From the NCBI GenBank assembly GCA_964035545.1, contig OZ037771.1, positions 11,299,980 to 11,359,979 of the forward strand: a DNA stretch of 60,000 nucleotides, written 5' to 3'. Below the pieces are notes generated by a model. That model had not been told where the DNA came from. It did no database searches and saw only the letters and a list, made by a program, of their open reading frames with translations. This DNA comes from Bugula neritina. Taxonomy: Eukaryota; Bryozoa; Gymnolaemata; Cheilostomatida; Bugulidae. Both the position numbers and the translations under genes were made by a program. Shown here one piece after another: positions 1 to 10,380 of this stretch (the stretch's first letter is position 1; every line of letters begins with the position of its first letter).

Positions 1-895
1 AGGCGAGTCAGTTAGTTAGCTTTGAGATTTGACAGAATAAAGTGTAGTGACAGTAAGAAAGTTGGTAGTAATTTATTGCAGTAATTATTTATACAACACA
101 GCAACAAGCTATTTCGACATATTACAATATTACAATGGCATCAGTCAAGCTCTCGGACATAATAAGTAAATATGAGGATAGCAACAGTGGAGAATTCAGG
201 GAATGGCTTGATAAATTACAGCTGGTGGCAAAGCTGCAGAAAATAACTGATCTAGAATCATTTTTCCCTTTGTTTCTGGCTGGCCCAGCCTTTGCAGTGT
301 ATAAGCAGCTACTTGAAAGTGACAAGGAGGATTGTCGGAAACTCAAAGCTGCATTACTAACAACTTTTGGAATAAACTGCTATACTGCATACAATGAGCC
401 ACAGAAGTGTGTTCTGTGTGATGGAGAGCCAGTTGATGTCTACTTAGCGGAAATAAAAAGGTTAGTGGCACATATTGGACAGAAGGATGCAGAGCCAATT
501 TCAAAATGCTCTTTCATGGCAGGGTTGCTAGGTGATGTGTCCTTGCAGTTGAAGTCTATGGCTCCTGTAGAGAAACTGAGTTTGCCCGAACTGGTAGCTA
601 GAGTACAAGAGAAAGTGAGATGGCGTGTGCAGCTGGCTACCAAAAGGCAAAGGGAACTTGCTTCAGTTGTGGCTCAACCTCACATATGGCTCGTGAATGT
701 CCAAGTCAACCCGCAGAAAAGAGTATGAAACATAATTAGATCAGTGGGTAGCAGATGGGTGGTTGGAGCATTGAACATTGTTTATCAAGTGAGTCAGTTA
801 GCTTTGAGATTTGATAGAATAAAGTGTGGTGACAGTAAGAAAGTTGGTAGTAATTTTATTGCAATAATTATTTATACAACACAACAACAGCATCC
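1..895 (+). mobile_element. Gag-only LTR-type retroelement remnant with flanking direct repeats
   Basis: A sequence of about 105 bp at 5-111 recurs at 791-892 in the same orientation with only a few changes and a 4-bp indel. Both copies carry an AATAAA-like signal and end near a run of CAACA. They flank a single gag-like reading frame, so they look like the R-U5 parts of LTRs. No pol lies between them, so the element is either an internally deleted copy or a non-autonomous one. I see no clear primer-binding site after the left repeat. The left repeat begins at the window edge, so the true 5' boundary is not visible. Confidence 0.6.
135..728 (+). pseudogene. Retrotransposon gag-like protein, frame broken before the zinc knuckle
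   Basis: The ATG at 135 opens 197 codons. The region with FPLFLAGPAFAVY resembles the capsid region of invertebrate Ty3/gypsy gag proteins (family knowledge). In the open frame the C-terminus is unremarkable. In the frame one base back, positions 659-700 encode a textbook CX2CX4HX4C zinc knuckle (CFSCGSTSHMARECP). The natural reading is that a frameshift just upstream of 659 has separated capsid from nucleocapsid. There is no pol downstream. Alternatives are a gag-derived host gene or a programmed shift, but the decayed surroundings favour a dead copy. Confidence 0.65.
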
Positions 896-1070
896 GACTA
901 ATACATAGTGAAAATTTTAATAAAATTTATTAGGTCTAAGGAAAAAGTTCATAGTAGTAGTGTTTTCCTTTACCACATATATAAATAGTTCTACAGTGTA
1001 ATCATACACTACATAACCTGTTTCTAAAAGCCACTTCAACATATTTATAACTATATGAGTATCATATGGC

Positions 1071-1761
1071 ATGGACGCAGGTCTCAAGGTGAGCCTGAAG
1101 AAAACTGAGCATCTTCCACCAAAGGAAAGCACCACCAGGATCAAAATGAAAAGATATGACCAGGAAGATTACATTGAGCTACCAACAACAAACAAGTTCA
1201 AGTATTTGGGGACTGTGATACATCAGGATGGAGACTGTGAGGCAGAGGTCACAAGAAGGATAAGTGCAGCCTGGGATAGATGGAGGGACCTATCAGGAAT
1301 TCTGTGGGATAAAAAAGTGCCTAAGCAACTGAAGGTATTACTCTACAAAACCAACACTGATATATGGCAATGACACATGGCCTATCACCCAGAGGCAAGA
1401 ACAAAGGATAGAGGCAACCGAAATGCGAATGCTCAGACACATACATGGAATAAACTGGGAGGATGATGTTAGGAATAAAGAGACAAGGAGCGAAGCTAAG
1501 GTTAAACCTGTGTCTAGACATATGAGGAAGAGAAGACTTCAGTGGTATGGTCATGTGCAGAGGAGAGATAGTGAAGAGGATATTAGATATGCGACTGAGT
1601 TGAAGATAGTGGGGAAGAGAAAGAGAGGACGGCCCAAACGAAGATGGATGGACACAATAGGCATCTATGACATGAAGCATTGGGGCCTTAAACCAGAGGA
1701 TGCAGAAGACCGGGAAAGATGGCAGACGCTAATAGAGATTGGAAGCCTGCAGACCGGATAG
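1071..1761 (+). pseudogene. Non-LTR retrotransposon ORF2 C-terminal fragment (end of RT)
   Basis: Two open stretches, 1071-1373 and 1423-1761, together give the C-terminal part of an endonuclease-reverse transcriptase of the kind common in invertebrates. Visible hallmarks are KFKYLGTVI, followed by a helical thumb region, MRMLRHI, LQWYGHVQR and GRPKRRWMD. A frameshift near 1350-1362 separates the two parts: the sequence YGNDTWPIT continues in the frame one base on. The catalytic RT core and the endonuclease are absent upstream, so this is a 5'-truncated dead copy. I cannot assign the clade with certainty (RTE-like or a related group). Confidence 0.75.
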
Positions 1762-3093
1762 ATGTGAAAGGTGTGAAAATATGAGTACTATTTTGTAGAT
1801 ACTACAAACATTGACATGCCTCAGTTTACCCTGATAGCTGGAATAATGCCAGTGTTTGCTTATGCATACTTTGCTGTCTCAGAGGAAACTCCTTTGAGAT
1901 GAAAGAAGATTACTAGTTACATTAAAGACCGTTTGGCCAAGATTCAAAGCTATGGATAGCTTACAAAAATTACTGTGAGTGTTCTGTTGATTTAGCGTAT
2001 TATATAGAAAGACAATCTTCGCTTGGTTCGTTTTTAATAAAAACTAGCTTACGACAATATAATTAATTCACTAGAATTTTAATAATAAATAGTGGTATTC
2101 TGAATTTAAAGTTTTTCTATAGACTTTTTGAGAGATATAAGGAAAGAAAGGAAATGCTGTAAATTAAATGAATAATATACAAAGTTCTTAGTAGAATATG
2201 ATCACACAGCGTGCTCACATCAGTAAACGCAATAACTTTGGTTAAATGCTTAGTTTAAAGTAACGAGATATTGGCAGAAACTCTACATAATTGCATGGCT
2301 TCCTGTAGAAAGCTAGTCAAATATGGAAATTTTAAAAACACCTTTTTACTGTATATGAACTGGATAAAAGGCAACGTTTATTATAAGGTAAAATGTTTTA
2401 TATTAAAACCAGATTGGAGCTGGAAAGCATAAAGAGAGTAACTATGAGTGCAGCAGTTTTCACAAAGAAATGTTCAGGATCATTGGGGAAGACAATTTGA
2501 TGGTGTACAACCTTCCTTTAAAGTCTCATATGGTGTTTTTAAAAAGAAAAAGCCTATGTTGTGACCAGGTCGGTTAATATTTATGCACTCTTCAAATATA
2601 AACCCTAATTGTTATTAGTTCATTACTTTTTATTCAGCATAGATTTGGCAGAGACAGGTTTTCATTCAAGGAAAATAGAAATTTGGTGCCAGTATTGCAT
2701 GCAGATAATTTAGGTTTGTTTCAAATATCACAACAATGACCTAGATAGCCCAACCATATTCTTCATCCATTTAAAAATATTTTATTAGTATATATGTATA
2801 TCTGGTATTATATATTATGAATAGCTAGAGTAGTAAAAATCTTTGTACCATTGTATGTTATCAACATTTCATAACTTTAATGTAGGTTATGAAAAGGCAA
2901 ACATCAGCCAGCAGAAGTTGTAGTGCATACACGAGACGATGGTATGTCAACAGCACAAGTGTATCACACTACATACAGCGAATGTAAAACTGCATATTTT
3001 CCATCGTATGAAAAAACAAACACCAGAAAAACATTCTACACAACATCAAAGGGCGATAAAATTATGATGACAAGCCGGTCAAAGAAATGCTAG
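1762..3093. other. No gene seen; AT-rich filler between transposon remnants
   Basis: No open frame with recognisable content was found. Just upstream of 3094 the third frame is open around 3085-3210 (LVDIQLGRSFGEPC), which may be a displaced N-terminal piece of the transposase remnant that follows. Confidence 0.4.
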
Positions 3094-4222
3094 TTGATAT
3101 TCAACTTGGTCGCAGCTTTGGGGAGCCCTGTGAGCGATACAGTAAGCTGTATGGAACAGATGAGTACAGAGGAGAAGTTTTTAAAAACCAGACTGAAAGA
3201 TGTCTATTTTAGAGCCCAGCTATTAAAATACTTCAATTACAATGTCAGCTTCTCAAAAGACAATATAGCTAACCGGCTTGCCATAGATGACGTGTATGAT
3301 GAAGCAGCTGAAATAATTTTCTCGCAGAAGAGTAAATGGGCTGCTCACAATTGCAAAATAAAATGTTGTTCGGAGGGATTTATTTTGTGCGATGGCAACG
3401 AAAAAATAAACAGAAGAATTTGTGCTGCTTCTAAACAACATTTTAAGCTAGGGAAAGGGATGCCTAACACTATCGGTTGCTGCCCAAACACACCAACTTT
3501 AGGAGGAAACAACAAATCTCCATCGGTATATTGCAAAGAACATCAAATTTTAGATGCAGACATTGTTGACAAACACATAGTAGTGACAATTAATGTGCCA
3601 GATCAAGCAGTATCATCTAGGATTGTTGCTGTGAGTAAAAATGTGGTGAAGATGAAAGAAGAAGATGAAAATATTGGCTGCAAAAAATTAAAAAATATAA
3701 CTAGATTTCATCAGAAAACAGCTAGGATTATGGCCATTGTCAAACCCTGTGGGATAATCATAGATCACCGGAAGATGTACACTTGTGAGTCGGCCAGCCA
3801 ACTCTTTGTACAGTTGTTGAAGTTGATAGATGATCATGGACATTTGATAAAATATGTGGGCTATGACAGGGCTTGTGAATTTCAGCCATTCGTGGAGTGT
3901 CTGCATAAAAACGGAAATGCTGGTGCAGCTGAGCTCAGCAAACTGAAATATCTGGTGGACAGATTCATATCAGAGGTCATACAAAAAAGAGTGTGACATT
4001 TCTAAAGCCTCGTGCAAATACCATCAAGATTTGCCGATCTTCACAGAAATAAGCACAGCAAATACAGAATGTGCTGAGCAAACATTCTCCTGGCTAAAAA
4101 AGCATAAGCATACCATTAAATACATGGCAGCAGCAAGATTTCAGTTTTTCCTATACTCAATAATAGAGGACCGTAATACAGAAATCCACCAACAGCAAAA
4201 AGGAGAATTTTTTTTGAAATAA
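3094..4222 (+). pseudogene. KDZ/CxC-like transposase, broken by a frameshift in a poly-A run
   Basis: Two frames, 3094-3996 and 4031-4222, read as one protein if one base is skipped in the A6 run at 3983-3988; between them the other frame reads CDISKASCKYH. Features resemble proteins with CxC-type cysteine clusters and the KDZ transposase fold: CDGNEK, a GCCPNTP turn, a VYCKEH end of the Cys cluster, YDRACEF carrying a candidate catalytic Asp, and TECAEQTFSWLKK carrying a candidate Glu. The open frame at 3094 begins at a TTG, so the real N-terminus is upstream or lost. The gypsy element inserted 43 bp after the final stop. Assignment to KDZ is from motif recognition only. Confidence 0.55.
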
Positions 4223-4268
4223 CACTTATTTTTATTTCAACGATTTGAAATTTTTTTTTATATTACTT

Positions 4269-5006
4269 TGTAATGGATTTGTCCTCTCATATATTCATGT
4301 CTTTTAGTTACCTATTATAGTTATTTTTTTGCAATTATAAAGTTTTTATTAAATAGTATTTGTGTTAGCTTTGATTATTTTTACAATTAATATTAGTTTT
4401 TTTTGTTAGTCTAACTGCGCAAAGGTTAACTTCCTGCTGCGCACGGCGGGAATATAGAGAGGGTCGGACATTTTTGTAGTGATAGTTAGTAATTAGTTAG
4501 CTTAGCGTGGTCACGTTTTAATTACCTAATAAAGAATCATAAACGTATCCAAGTAAGTTCTGTTTGATATTATAATAACAGGCAGCAGTAAAGTGATTAC
4601 AATAACTAACAATACCATCGAACTGCAGCAATATTCAGTATACTAGAAGGTTGTCTAATTATAATTGTTCATCGCTTTTATAATTAGTCTAAGGTTGACA
4701 ATAGTTTACACTGTTAATCCCAGTGTAGTTATTGGTTGCAAGTAATTAATTATTCATTAATTCTTGCTGTTGCCTGGTTTATAACTGCTTATCCCAGTCA
4801 TAGCCAGTTTTATATTGTAGGCTGCAATAAGTAAAGGCAGGTTGTGGCAGCAAGAGAATAATCTTTTCATGTTGTCTCCAGTTGATACTGTATTTGACAG
4901 GTTATCCCTGTTAAAACAGTAGTCGTACACTTATCACAATAACCCCCACAAGTAGTTGTGTAGAGGCAACGTTAGTTCACTCGCCCTACAGGAAAAATCC
5001 TCTACA
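4269..5006 (+). repeat. 5' LTR of the gypsy element
   Basis: 738 bp, TG...CA. It contains an AATAAA signal at 4528-4533 and, 20 bases on, a strong 5' splice donor motif (CAA/GTAAGT, GT at 4553-4554). It drives transcription of the element and supplies the R region for reverse transcription (family knowledge). Confidence 0.96.
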
Positions 5007-5007
5007 C

Positions 5008-5025
5008 TGGTGGCAGCGGTGGGAT
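5008..5025 (+). other. Primer-binding site matching tRNA-Leu 3' end
   Basis: One base after the LTR, 18 bases starting TGGTGGCAGCGG are complementary to the 3' end (including CCA) of eukaryotic tRNA-Leu(AAG)-type molecules, as I remember that tRNA sequence. This is the expected position for minus-strand priming. Confidence 0.8.
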
Positions 5026-5105
5026 CAGTTATTAAAGATAAGTGGTTAGTTGATTCTTGTTTTTCAAATTGAATATTTACATTTTTACTTTGCATTTCTC
5101 CCATA

Positions 5106-5990
5106 ATGCCTCCTCGTAGACGTCAACAAACTCCATCTCCAGTCCGTGAAGATCCATTAAACAGATTAGTTGACTTACTACAAGTAAGTAGAGATAGGAG
5201 AGATAATTTCAGGTTGAAGAAATTTGATGGCTCCGGAGATGTGGAGTTGTATCTCCAGCACTTTCAGGAGATCAAAGAAGCCAATGGATGGACAGATACA
5301 GGAGCTCTGTTACACCTTAAGTGTGCTCTGGAAGGGGCAGCGACTGATTGTGGCAGAGGGAGCACACTTGAGTTAGTGTGCCAGGCCCTGCAAAGCCGGT
5401 TCGGCATGAGCACTAGGTGTGCTCGTAAAAAGTTACACCAACTGAAATACGAACCGAATAGTTCTCTCCTTGTCCTTGGCTCAGAAGTAGAGCGGCTCGT
5501 CTCAATTGGGTACCCAGACACTGATTCAAAGTCTAGAAATACAATTGCTTTAGATGCTTTTATGAGGGCTCTGAATCATAATGTTTTAAGAAGGCATCTG
5601 ATGTTTCTGCCAATTGAATGTGTGTCAGATGCTGCCAAAGTAGCACAAGACTACTTTGATATTGGAAACACTGGTAGGAGTCGTCCTTCTACTTCGGCAG
5701 TTGAAATAGAATCAGCACCAGCAGCTCAACCTTCCACCAACATGGAAAACCTGATGGTGCAAATGATTAAGCAAATGGAAGCCAACACTAAGGCAGTGAC
5801 TGAATTATTAGTGGGTTCTCGCAACAATAATTCAGGTTATCATGTGCGGGGCCCACACTCATCTGCCACCTCTACAGGAAGTAGGATAGAATGTTTCAAC
5901 TGTGGTGGACCACACATGAAACGTCATTGTCCTAAACTTACGGGACATTCTAAACCGAAGCCGGGAAACGACAGCAGTCCGCGGCAGTAG
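5106..5990 (+). CDS. gag: Gypsy gag polyprotein
   Basis: 294 residues from the first ATG after the primer site. Residues 30-190 are the capsid-like region; 205-240 is a low-complexity linker. Residues 263-275 form a zinc knuckle CFNCGGPHMKRHC, in which the spacing is CX2CX3HX4C, one residue shorter than the canonical CX2CX4HX4C. The C-terminus is basic. The stop TAG at 5988-5990 lies inside the hairpin of the frameshift signal, and pol overlaps in the -1 frame. The protein packages element RNA in cytoplasmic particles (family knowledge). Confidence 0.92.
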   Translation: MPPRRRQQTPSPVREDPLNRLVDLLQVSRDRRDNFRLKKFDGSGDVELYLQHFQEIKEANGWTDTGALLHLKCALEGAATDCGRGSTLELVCQALQSRFGMSTRCARKKLHQLKYEPNSSLLVLGSEVERLVSIGYPDTDSKSRNTIALDAFMRALNHNVLRRHLMFLPIECVSDAAKVAQDYFDIGNTGRSRPSTSAVEIESAPAAQPSTNMENLMVQMIKQMEANTKAVTELLVGSRNNNSGYHVRGPHSSATSTGSRIECFNCGGPHMKRHCPKLTGHSKPKPGNDSSPRQ

Positions 5991-8900
5991 GACCTGCTGA
6001 CCGTGGACTTAACACCAGGTCTTCCACTTCAAATGAAGTGGGTGATATTTTAACTAGTTCAGTCAACCAGGTCACTGAATTATCTTCAGTTGACCCTGGT
6101 AATGACTGTCTGGCTACAGTTGACAATGATTGTCTCTTGTCATCAAGTAGTGTAGATGTCAAGGCTTCTACCACGGAGTTATCCCAAGTGGGTGAATCAC
6201 CACCACTAAGTCCAAGTTATTTCCTTCCAGGGAAAGTACACGGCAAGGCAGTTCAATTTTTAATAGATTCTGGGAGCACAGCTAATATAATTGCACAGCA
6301 TGTGTGGGAAAGGATGTCTAAGGGAGTTCGAGATCAATTGTTACCGTACAGCTCTCAGGGAGTGCTAGCAGATGGTAGTCAAATGGAGATCTTAGGAACC
6401 ATGGAGTGTTCAGGTAGACTCAGAGACATAGCTTTCACAGCACAATTTTTGGTGTGTCCTATCAGGGAAGATGGGATATTGGGAATGCCGTTCTTGGAAA
6501 AGCATTCCTGTGTAATGAATTCTGGTTCTCAAAGTTTAAAAATTGGAAACAAGGATCTTAAGTGTACAGATCGACATGGTGCTTTCCTTCAAAGCAAGGT
6601 ACAAGTGGTATACCCTGAGGTTATACCTCCTCATTCGGAGAAGGTAGTCACAGGAAGGCTGTGTGTTAGTACAGCCAGTTCGGTAGGGTTAATAGAGAGT
6701 GTTCAGCTTGAACATTCTAAGATTGATGGTTTGATGATAGGAGCTAGTCTAGGTACTGCAGATGAAAGGAGGCATGTGTCTATTCGATGCATGAATGTCA
6801 CTGCAGTGCCAGTTCTAATTAAAGCCGGTACCTGTGTAGCTATGTTCCAGCCAGTAGCAGCTGAAGAAGTTGTTGTTATCAAGCAACTAGAACCAACTAG
6901 TTTACACACTGGTAATGCTGACGATAATCTCTCAGCACCTTCTGGGTTGCCTGATCATCTCAAGCAACTACACTCAGAAGCTATCTTGCTGTGTAAAACT
7001 AGTTCTGAAATAAGACAAGTCACCCAACTGTTGACAGAATACCAAGATGTTTTCAGTAAATCTGATACAGATGTTGGCAGAACACATTTAATTGAGCATT
7101 CTATTCCTGTCAAACCTGGAACTACCCCCATACGTCAAGCACCTCGTAGGTTAGGTCCAGAAAAAGAGGCAGAAGTTGAGAGACAAGTGAAAGAGTTATC
7201 TGAACAAGGGTTAATAACTCCTTCTTCTAGTGCCTGGAGCTCCCCCGTTGTTCTAGTCAAGCGCAAAGATGGCAGATGGCGGTTTTGTATTGACTATAGA
7301 CAATTGAACTCTGTTACTCAACAGGATGCCCATCCTCTACCCCGTATTGATGACAGTCTAGATGCGCTAGCAGGAAGCAAGGTGTTCAGTACCCTAGATT
7401 TAATATCGGGATATTGGAAACTTCCTTTTGATGCAGATGCTCAAGATAAATCATCTTTTGCAACTAGGAATGGGTTGTGGAAATGGCGTGTGTTGCCATT
7501 TGGTCTTACTTCTGCCCCAGCTTGCTTTAGTCGTCTAATGGAAACTGTAATGAGAGGTTTACATTGGAAAACACTTTTGTTGTACTTAGATGACATCATA
7601 GTTTTCATTGATGATATAGCCTCCCAAGTTGAGAGGTTAGGTGTAGTCTTTGAACGCTTACGAGCTGCTGGCCTCAAGTTGAAGCCAAGCAAATGTGAGC
7701 TGTTTAAAGAGAGAGTGAAATATTTAGGACACATAGTTAGTTCTGAGGGTGTGTCTACTAACCCAGAAAAGATTAAGGATGTTTGTGAGTGGCCTATTCC
7801 AAAATGTGTTCGAGAGCTGAGAGCTTTCCTGGGAACAGCGGGCTATTACCGCCAATATGTTCCGAATTTCTCATCTCTAGCGAGCCCATTGAATCGCCTC
7901 ACATCCCCATCCACTTCTTTTTGCTGGACGCCAGATTGCCAACAAGCATTTGATAGCTTGAAAAAGTCTCTTGTAGCCTCACACGTGCTTGGCTACCTCG
8001 ATCCGAAACTTCCATTTATTCTCGACACAGATGCCAGCACAGACGGTGTTAGTGGAGTCTTGTCCCAAATTCAAAATGGGGAAGAACGAGTGATATCTTA
8101 CTATAGTAAGACATTCACCCCTCCGGAACGCAATTACTGTGTAACTAGAAGAGAGCTTCTAGCTGTGATTAAGTGTGTGAAGCACTTTCGGCCTTATTTA
8201 TACGGCCGAGAATTTCTAATTCGCACTGATCATGCATCTTTGCTGTGGTTGCACCATAGGAAAGAGCCTTCATGTCAAGTAGCAAGGTGGTTGGAGTTCC
8301 TAGGAGAATTTCAATACAAAATTCAACATCGGAAGGGAACCCACCATGGAAATGCTGATGGTCTCAGCAGAATGACTTGCTATGATTGCAAGCAATGCCG
8401 GAAGATTGAAGTTCGAGATGGAGGGCCCACTAGAGCAGAAATTTTCGAGGAACTTGTTGCTGGCAGTGATGTATCAGATGGCTCATCCCCACCTGACATT
8501 GCTGTTGTAAGAGCTTTGGGATCATCTTCCAACTCTAGCGGTAACAAGCAAGAATCTTCTGCTGATCCAAAACATTTCTCAGATACACCTCTGGTCTACC
8601 ACCCACAAATTCCTAAAGAAATAGATCTGCCTAAGAACTCCACAACAGATGAATTATCTTCGTCTGTAGTGCCGGTGGAAGAATTATCTTCTTCTGCCTC
8701 ACTGGTGGAGGCTGGATCGAGTGGAACGAACTGCGACAAAGTAGCAACATTGCAACAACAATCGGGCGATGTGGCTACTATCTACGAAGCTGTCAAGAGA
8801 AACGTAGACTTGTCCAGTTCAACTCTAGAATGCGGTAGTGCAGAATTGCGTAAGCTGCACAATTTAAAACAGGCTATGAACATTGTCGAAGGGAAGCTGA

Positions 8901-10246
8901 TGATCCAGTTGAAAATAAACAGCCGTCTTCGTTGGTGTGCTGTGTGTCCAAAACCCATAAGAAGAACTATTATATGGGAGACACATCGCCTAACACACAG
9001 CGGAGTTATGCGGACTGCGGCCCGGATAAAGCTACAATGGTTCTGGCCTGGCATGATGTCAGAAGTTAGGAAGACTATCAAAACTTGCGAAGTTTGTCAG
9101 ATAGCCAAACTGAGTCAAATACCCAAAACCGCAAACAAGCAGCGACTTTACAGTGGTCGCCCTTGGCAAAAGGTGGCTATAGACCTTGTGGGACCACTTC
9201 CAGAGACTGATCGTGGTAACCAATGGATCCTAGTACTAACGGACCATTTCACTCGTTGGCAAGATGCATTACCACTTCCCAATGCTACTGCACCTTTCGT
9301 TGCTGAAGCCTTAGACAGCCGGGTATTTTGCTATATCGGATTGCCTGAACAAATTCACTCTGATCAGGGTGCTCAATTTCAGTCGGATTTGATGCTGGAG
9401 CTCTGCAAACTTTGGAAGGTTGCCAAGAGCCGGACAACCCCCTACCATCCTCAGGGTAACAGCGTGGTGGAGAGGATGAACCGTACTTTAGGGGACTCCC
9501 TCAGATCTCTCTTGCTGGGTAGATGTCAAGAAGACTGGGATCTTCTGCTACCTCAGATAATGAGAGGGTTTCGAGCTTCTCCACACTCCGCTACCGGCGA
9601 GTTTGCCAACTTTTCAATGTTCGGGCGTGAGCTAAGATTACCAGACCAAATTTTGTATGGTGTCACCGCACAGTCGCCTACAACGGTTCAGCAATATGCT
9701 CTAGATCTTCTTGATCGGATGCAAGTTGCCCATGACATGCTAAGAGAGCGGCAACTTCAAGTACGTTCCGAGGACGCGGAGGAGCCTCCGTTATATGAAG
9801 TTGGTGACCAAGTGGCGATGGTCAATAAAAGGAAACGGAAAGGGCAAAACCCTAAGTTGGCCCCCAAGTTTGTGGGACCCTACACCATTGTCGAGGTATG
9901 GCCTAACCACACCTATAAAATTACAAGGAATGGTCAGGAGTCCTTGCAGAATGAGTCGCGTCTAAAACGGTTCTTGGAATGCCCAGAACAGGTTGGCCAG
10001 GCTCCATTCATCCCAGAAGGAAAGAGACTCCCAAACATGAAGGGATCGAGACGTCAAATGCGTGAAACGCTTGAGGCTCAGCCTGATTTGCCATTTGACC
10101 CCCCTCCTCCCGACCATCCGGACCCAGTAGTTCAGCCGAGCATAGGAGTTGGACAGGAATTGTTCAATGCTGAACAGCAGGATATCTCAGAGCCTGATCG
10201 CCCCAGAAGAAGTTTGAAACATTACTTAGTAGACTACAGAAGTTAG
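5954..10246 (+). CDS. pol: Gypsy pol polyprotein (protease, RT, RNase H, integrase)
   Basis: The frame is open from 5954 and is most likely entered by -1 frameshifting at 5963-5969; its first ATG is at 6038 and residue numbers here count from it (1402 residues). The aspartic protease active site DSGS is near residue 77. RT spans about 370-570 with LDLISGYW and catalytic YLDD near 516. RNase H begins at DTDAS near 663. Integrase has an HHCC zinc site (about 982-1020), then D1049, D1109 and E1145, which gives the D,D-35-E spacing. A GPY/F module (VGPYTIVEV) follows near 1280. I see no chromodomain. The frame has no interruption, consistent with a functional copy. Confidence 0.95.
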   Translation, partial: TEAGKRQQSAAVGPADRGLNTRSSTSNEVGDILTSSVNQVTELSSVDPGNDCLATVDNDCLLSSSSVDVKASTTELSQVGESPPLSPSYFLPGKVHGKAVQFLIDSGSTANIIAQHVWERMSKGVRDQLLPYSSQGVLADGSQMEILGTMECSGRLRDIAFTAQFLVCPIREDGILGMPFLEKHSCVMNSGSQSLKIGNKDLKCTDRHGAFLQSKVQVVYPEVIPPHSEKVVTGRLCVSTASSVGLIESVQLEHSKIDGLMIGASLGTADERRHVSIRCMNVTAVPVLIKAGTCVAMFQPVAAEEVVVIKQLEPTSLHTGNADDNLSAPSGLPDHLKQLHSEAILLCKTSSEIRQVTQLLTEYQDVFSKSDTDVGRTHLIEHSIPVKPGTTPIRQAPRRLGPEKEAEVERQVKELSEQGLITPSSSAWSSPVVLVKRKDGRWRFCIDYRQLNSVTQQDAHPLPRIDDSLDALAGSKVFSTLDLISGYWKLPFDADAQDKSSFATRNGLWKWRVLPFGLTSAPACFSRLMETVMRGLHWKTLLLYLDDIIVFIDDIASQVERLGVVFERLRAAGLKLKPSKCELFKERVKYLGHIVSSEGVSTNPEKIKDVCEWPIPKCVRELRAFLGTAGYYRQYVPNFSSLASPLNRLTSPSTSFCWTPDCQQAFDSLKKSLVASHVLGYLDPKLPFILDTDASTDGVSGVLSQIQNGEERVISYYSKTFTPPERNYCVTRRELLAVIKCVKHFRPYLYGREFLIRTDHASLLWLHHRKEPSCQVARWLEFLGEFQYKIQHRKGTHHGNADGLSRMTCYDCKQCRKIEVRDGGPTRAEIFEELVAGSDVSDGSSPPDIAVVRALGSSSNSSGNKQESSADPKHFSDTPLVYHPQIPKEIDLPKNSTTDELSSSVVPVEELSSSASLVEAGSSGTNCDKVATLQQQSGDVATIYEAVKRNVDLSSSTLECGSAELRKLHNLKQAMNIVEGKLMIQLKINSRLRWCAVCPKPIRRTIIWETHRLTHSGVMRTAARIKLQWFWPGMMSEVRKTIKTCEVCQIAKLSQIPKTANKQRLYSGRPWQKVAIDLVGPLPETDRGNQWILVLTDHFTRWQDALPLPNATAPFVAEALDSRVFCYIGLPEQIHSDQGAQFQSDLMLELCKLWKVAKSRTTPYHPQGNSVVERMNRTLGDSLRSLLLGRCQEDWDLLLPQIMRGFRASPHSATGEFANFSMFGRELRLPDQILYGVTAQSPTTVQQYALDLLDRMQVAHDMLRERQLQVRSEDAEEPPLYEVGDQVAMVNKRKRKGQNPKLAPKFVGPYTIVEVWPNHTYKITRNGQESLQNESRLKRFLECPEQVGQAPFIPEGKRLPNMKGSRRQMRETLEAQPDLPFDPPPPDHPDPVVQPSIGVGQELFNAEQQDISEPDRPRRSLKHYLVDYRS
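5963..5999 (+). promoter_or_regulatory. Programmed -1 ribosomal frameshift signal between gag and pol
   Basis: The heptamer GGGAAAC at 5963-5969 sits in the gag frame as G GGA AAC, a canonical X XXY YYZ slippery site known from retroviral gag-pro junctions. The pol (-1) frame is open from 5954, so slippage here joins gag to pol. Two bases downstream a hairpin forms: 5972-5980 pairs with 5990-5999 with one bulged C at 5993 and a 9-base loop. The gag stop codon is in the loop/stem boundary. The 2-base spacer is shorter than usual. Confidence 0.8.
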
Positions 10247-10380
10247 CTGTGGATTATCTCCATGGTTCAACACTGTTCATCACAGTGATGAGTTATGATT
10301 GCCTGTATTGCTAGTACGTTTCGGGATTATCTCCCCAAAGTCTGATCTAGTTCATCACTAGATTGTTTTTACGTTGTAGG
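10247..10380 (+). promoter_or_regulatory. Pol-ORF3 spacer with a duplicated motif and a candidate 3' splice site
   Basis: The spacer contains two degenerate copies of a roughly 70-bp unit, each with GGATTATCTCC followed by GTTCATCAC. It ends in a pyrimidine-rich tract and AG at 10378-10379, two bases before an ATG. Together with the GTAAGT donor in the LTR (4553) this suggests that ORF3 is made from a spliced subgenomic RNA, as env is in retroviruses. Confidence 0.5.

Noticed and set aside
7441-9081. Minus-strand frames inside pol
   Set aside because: Shadows of the pol frame with no recognisable content.
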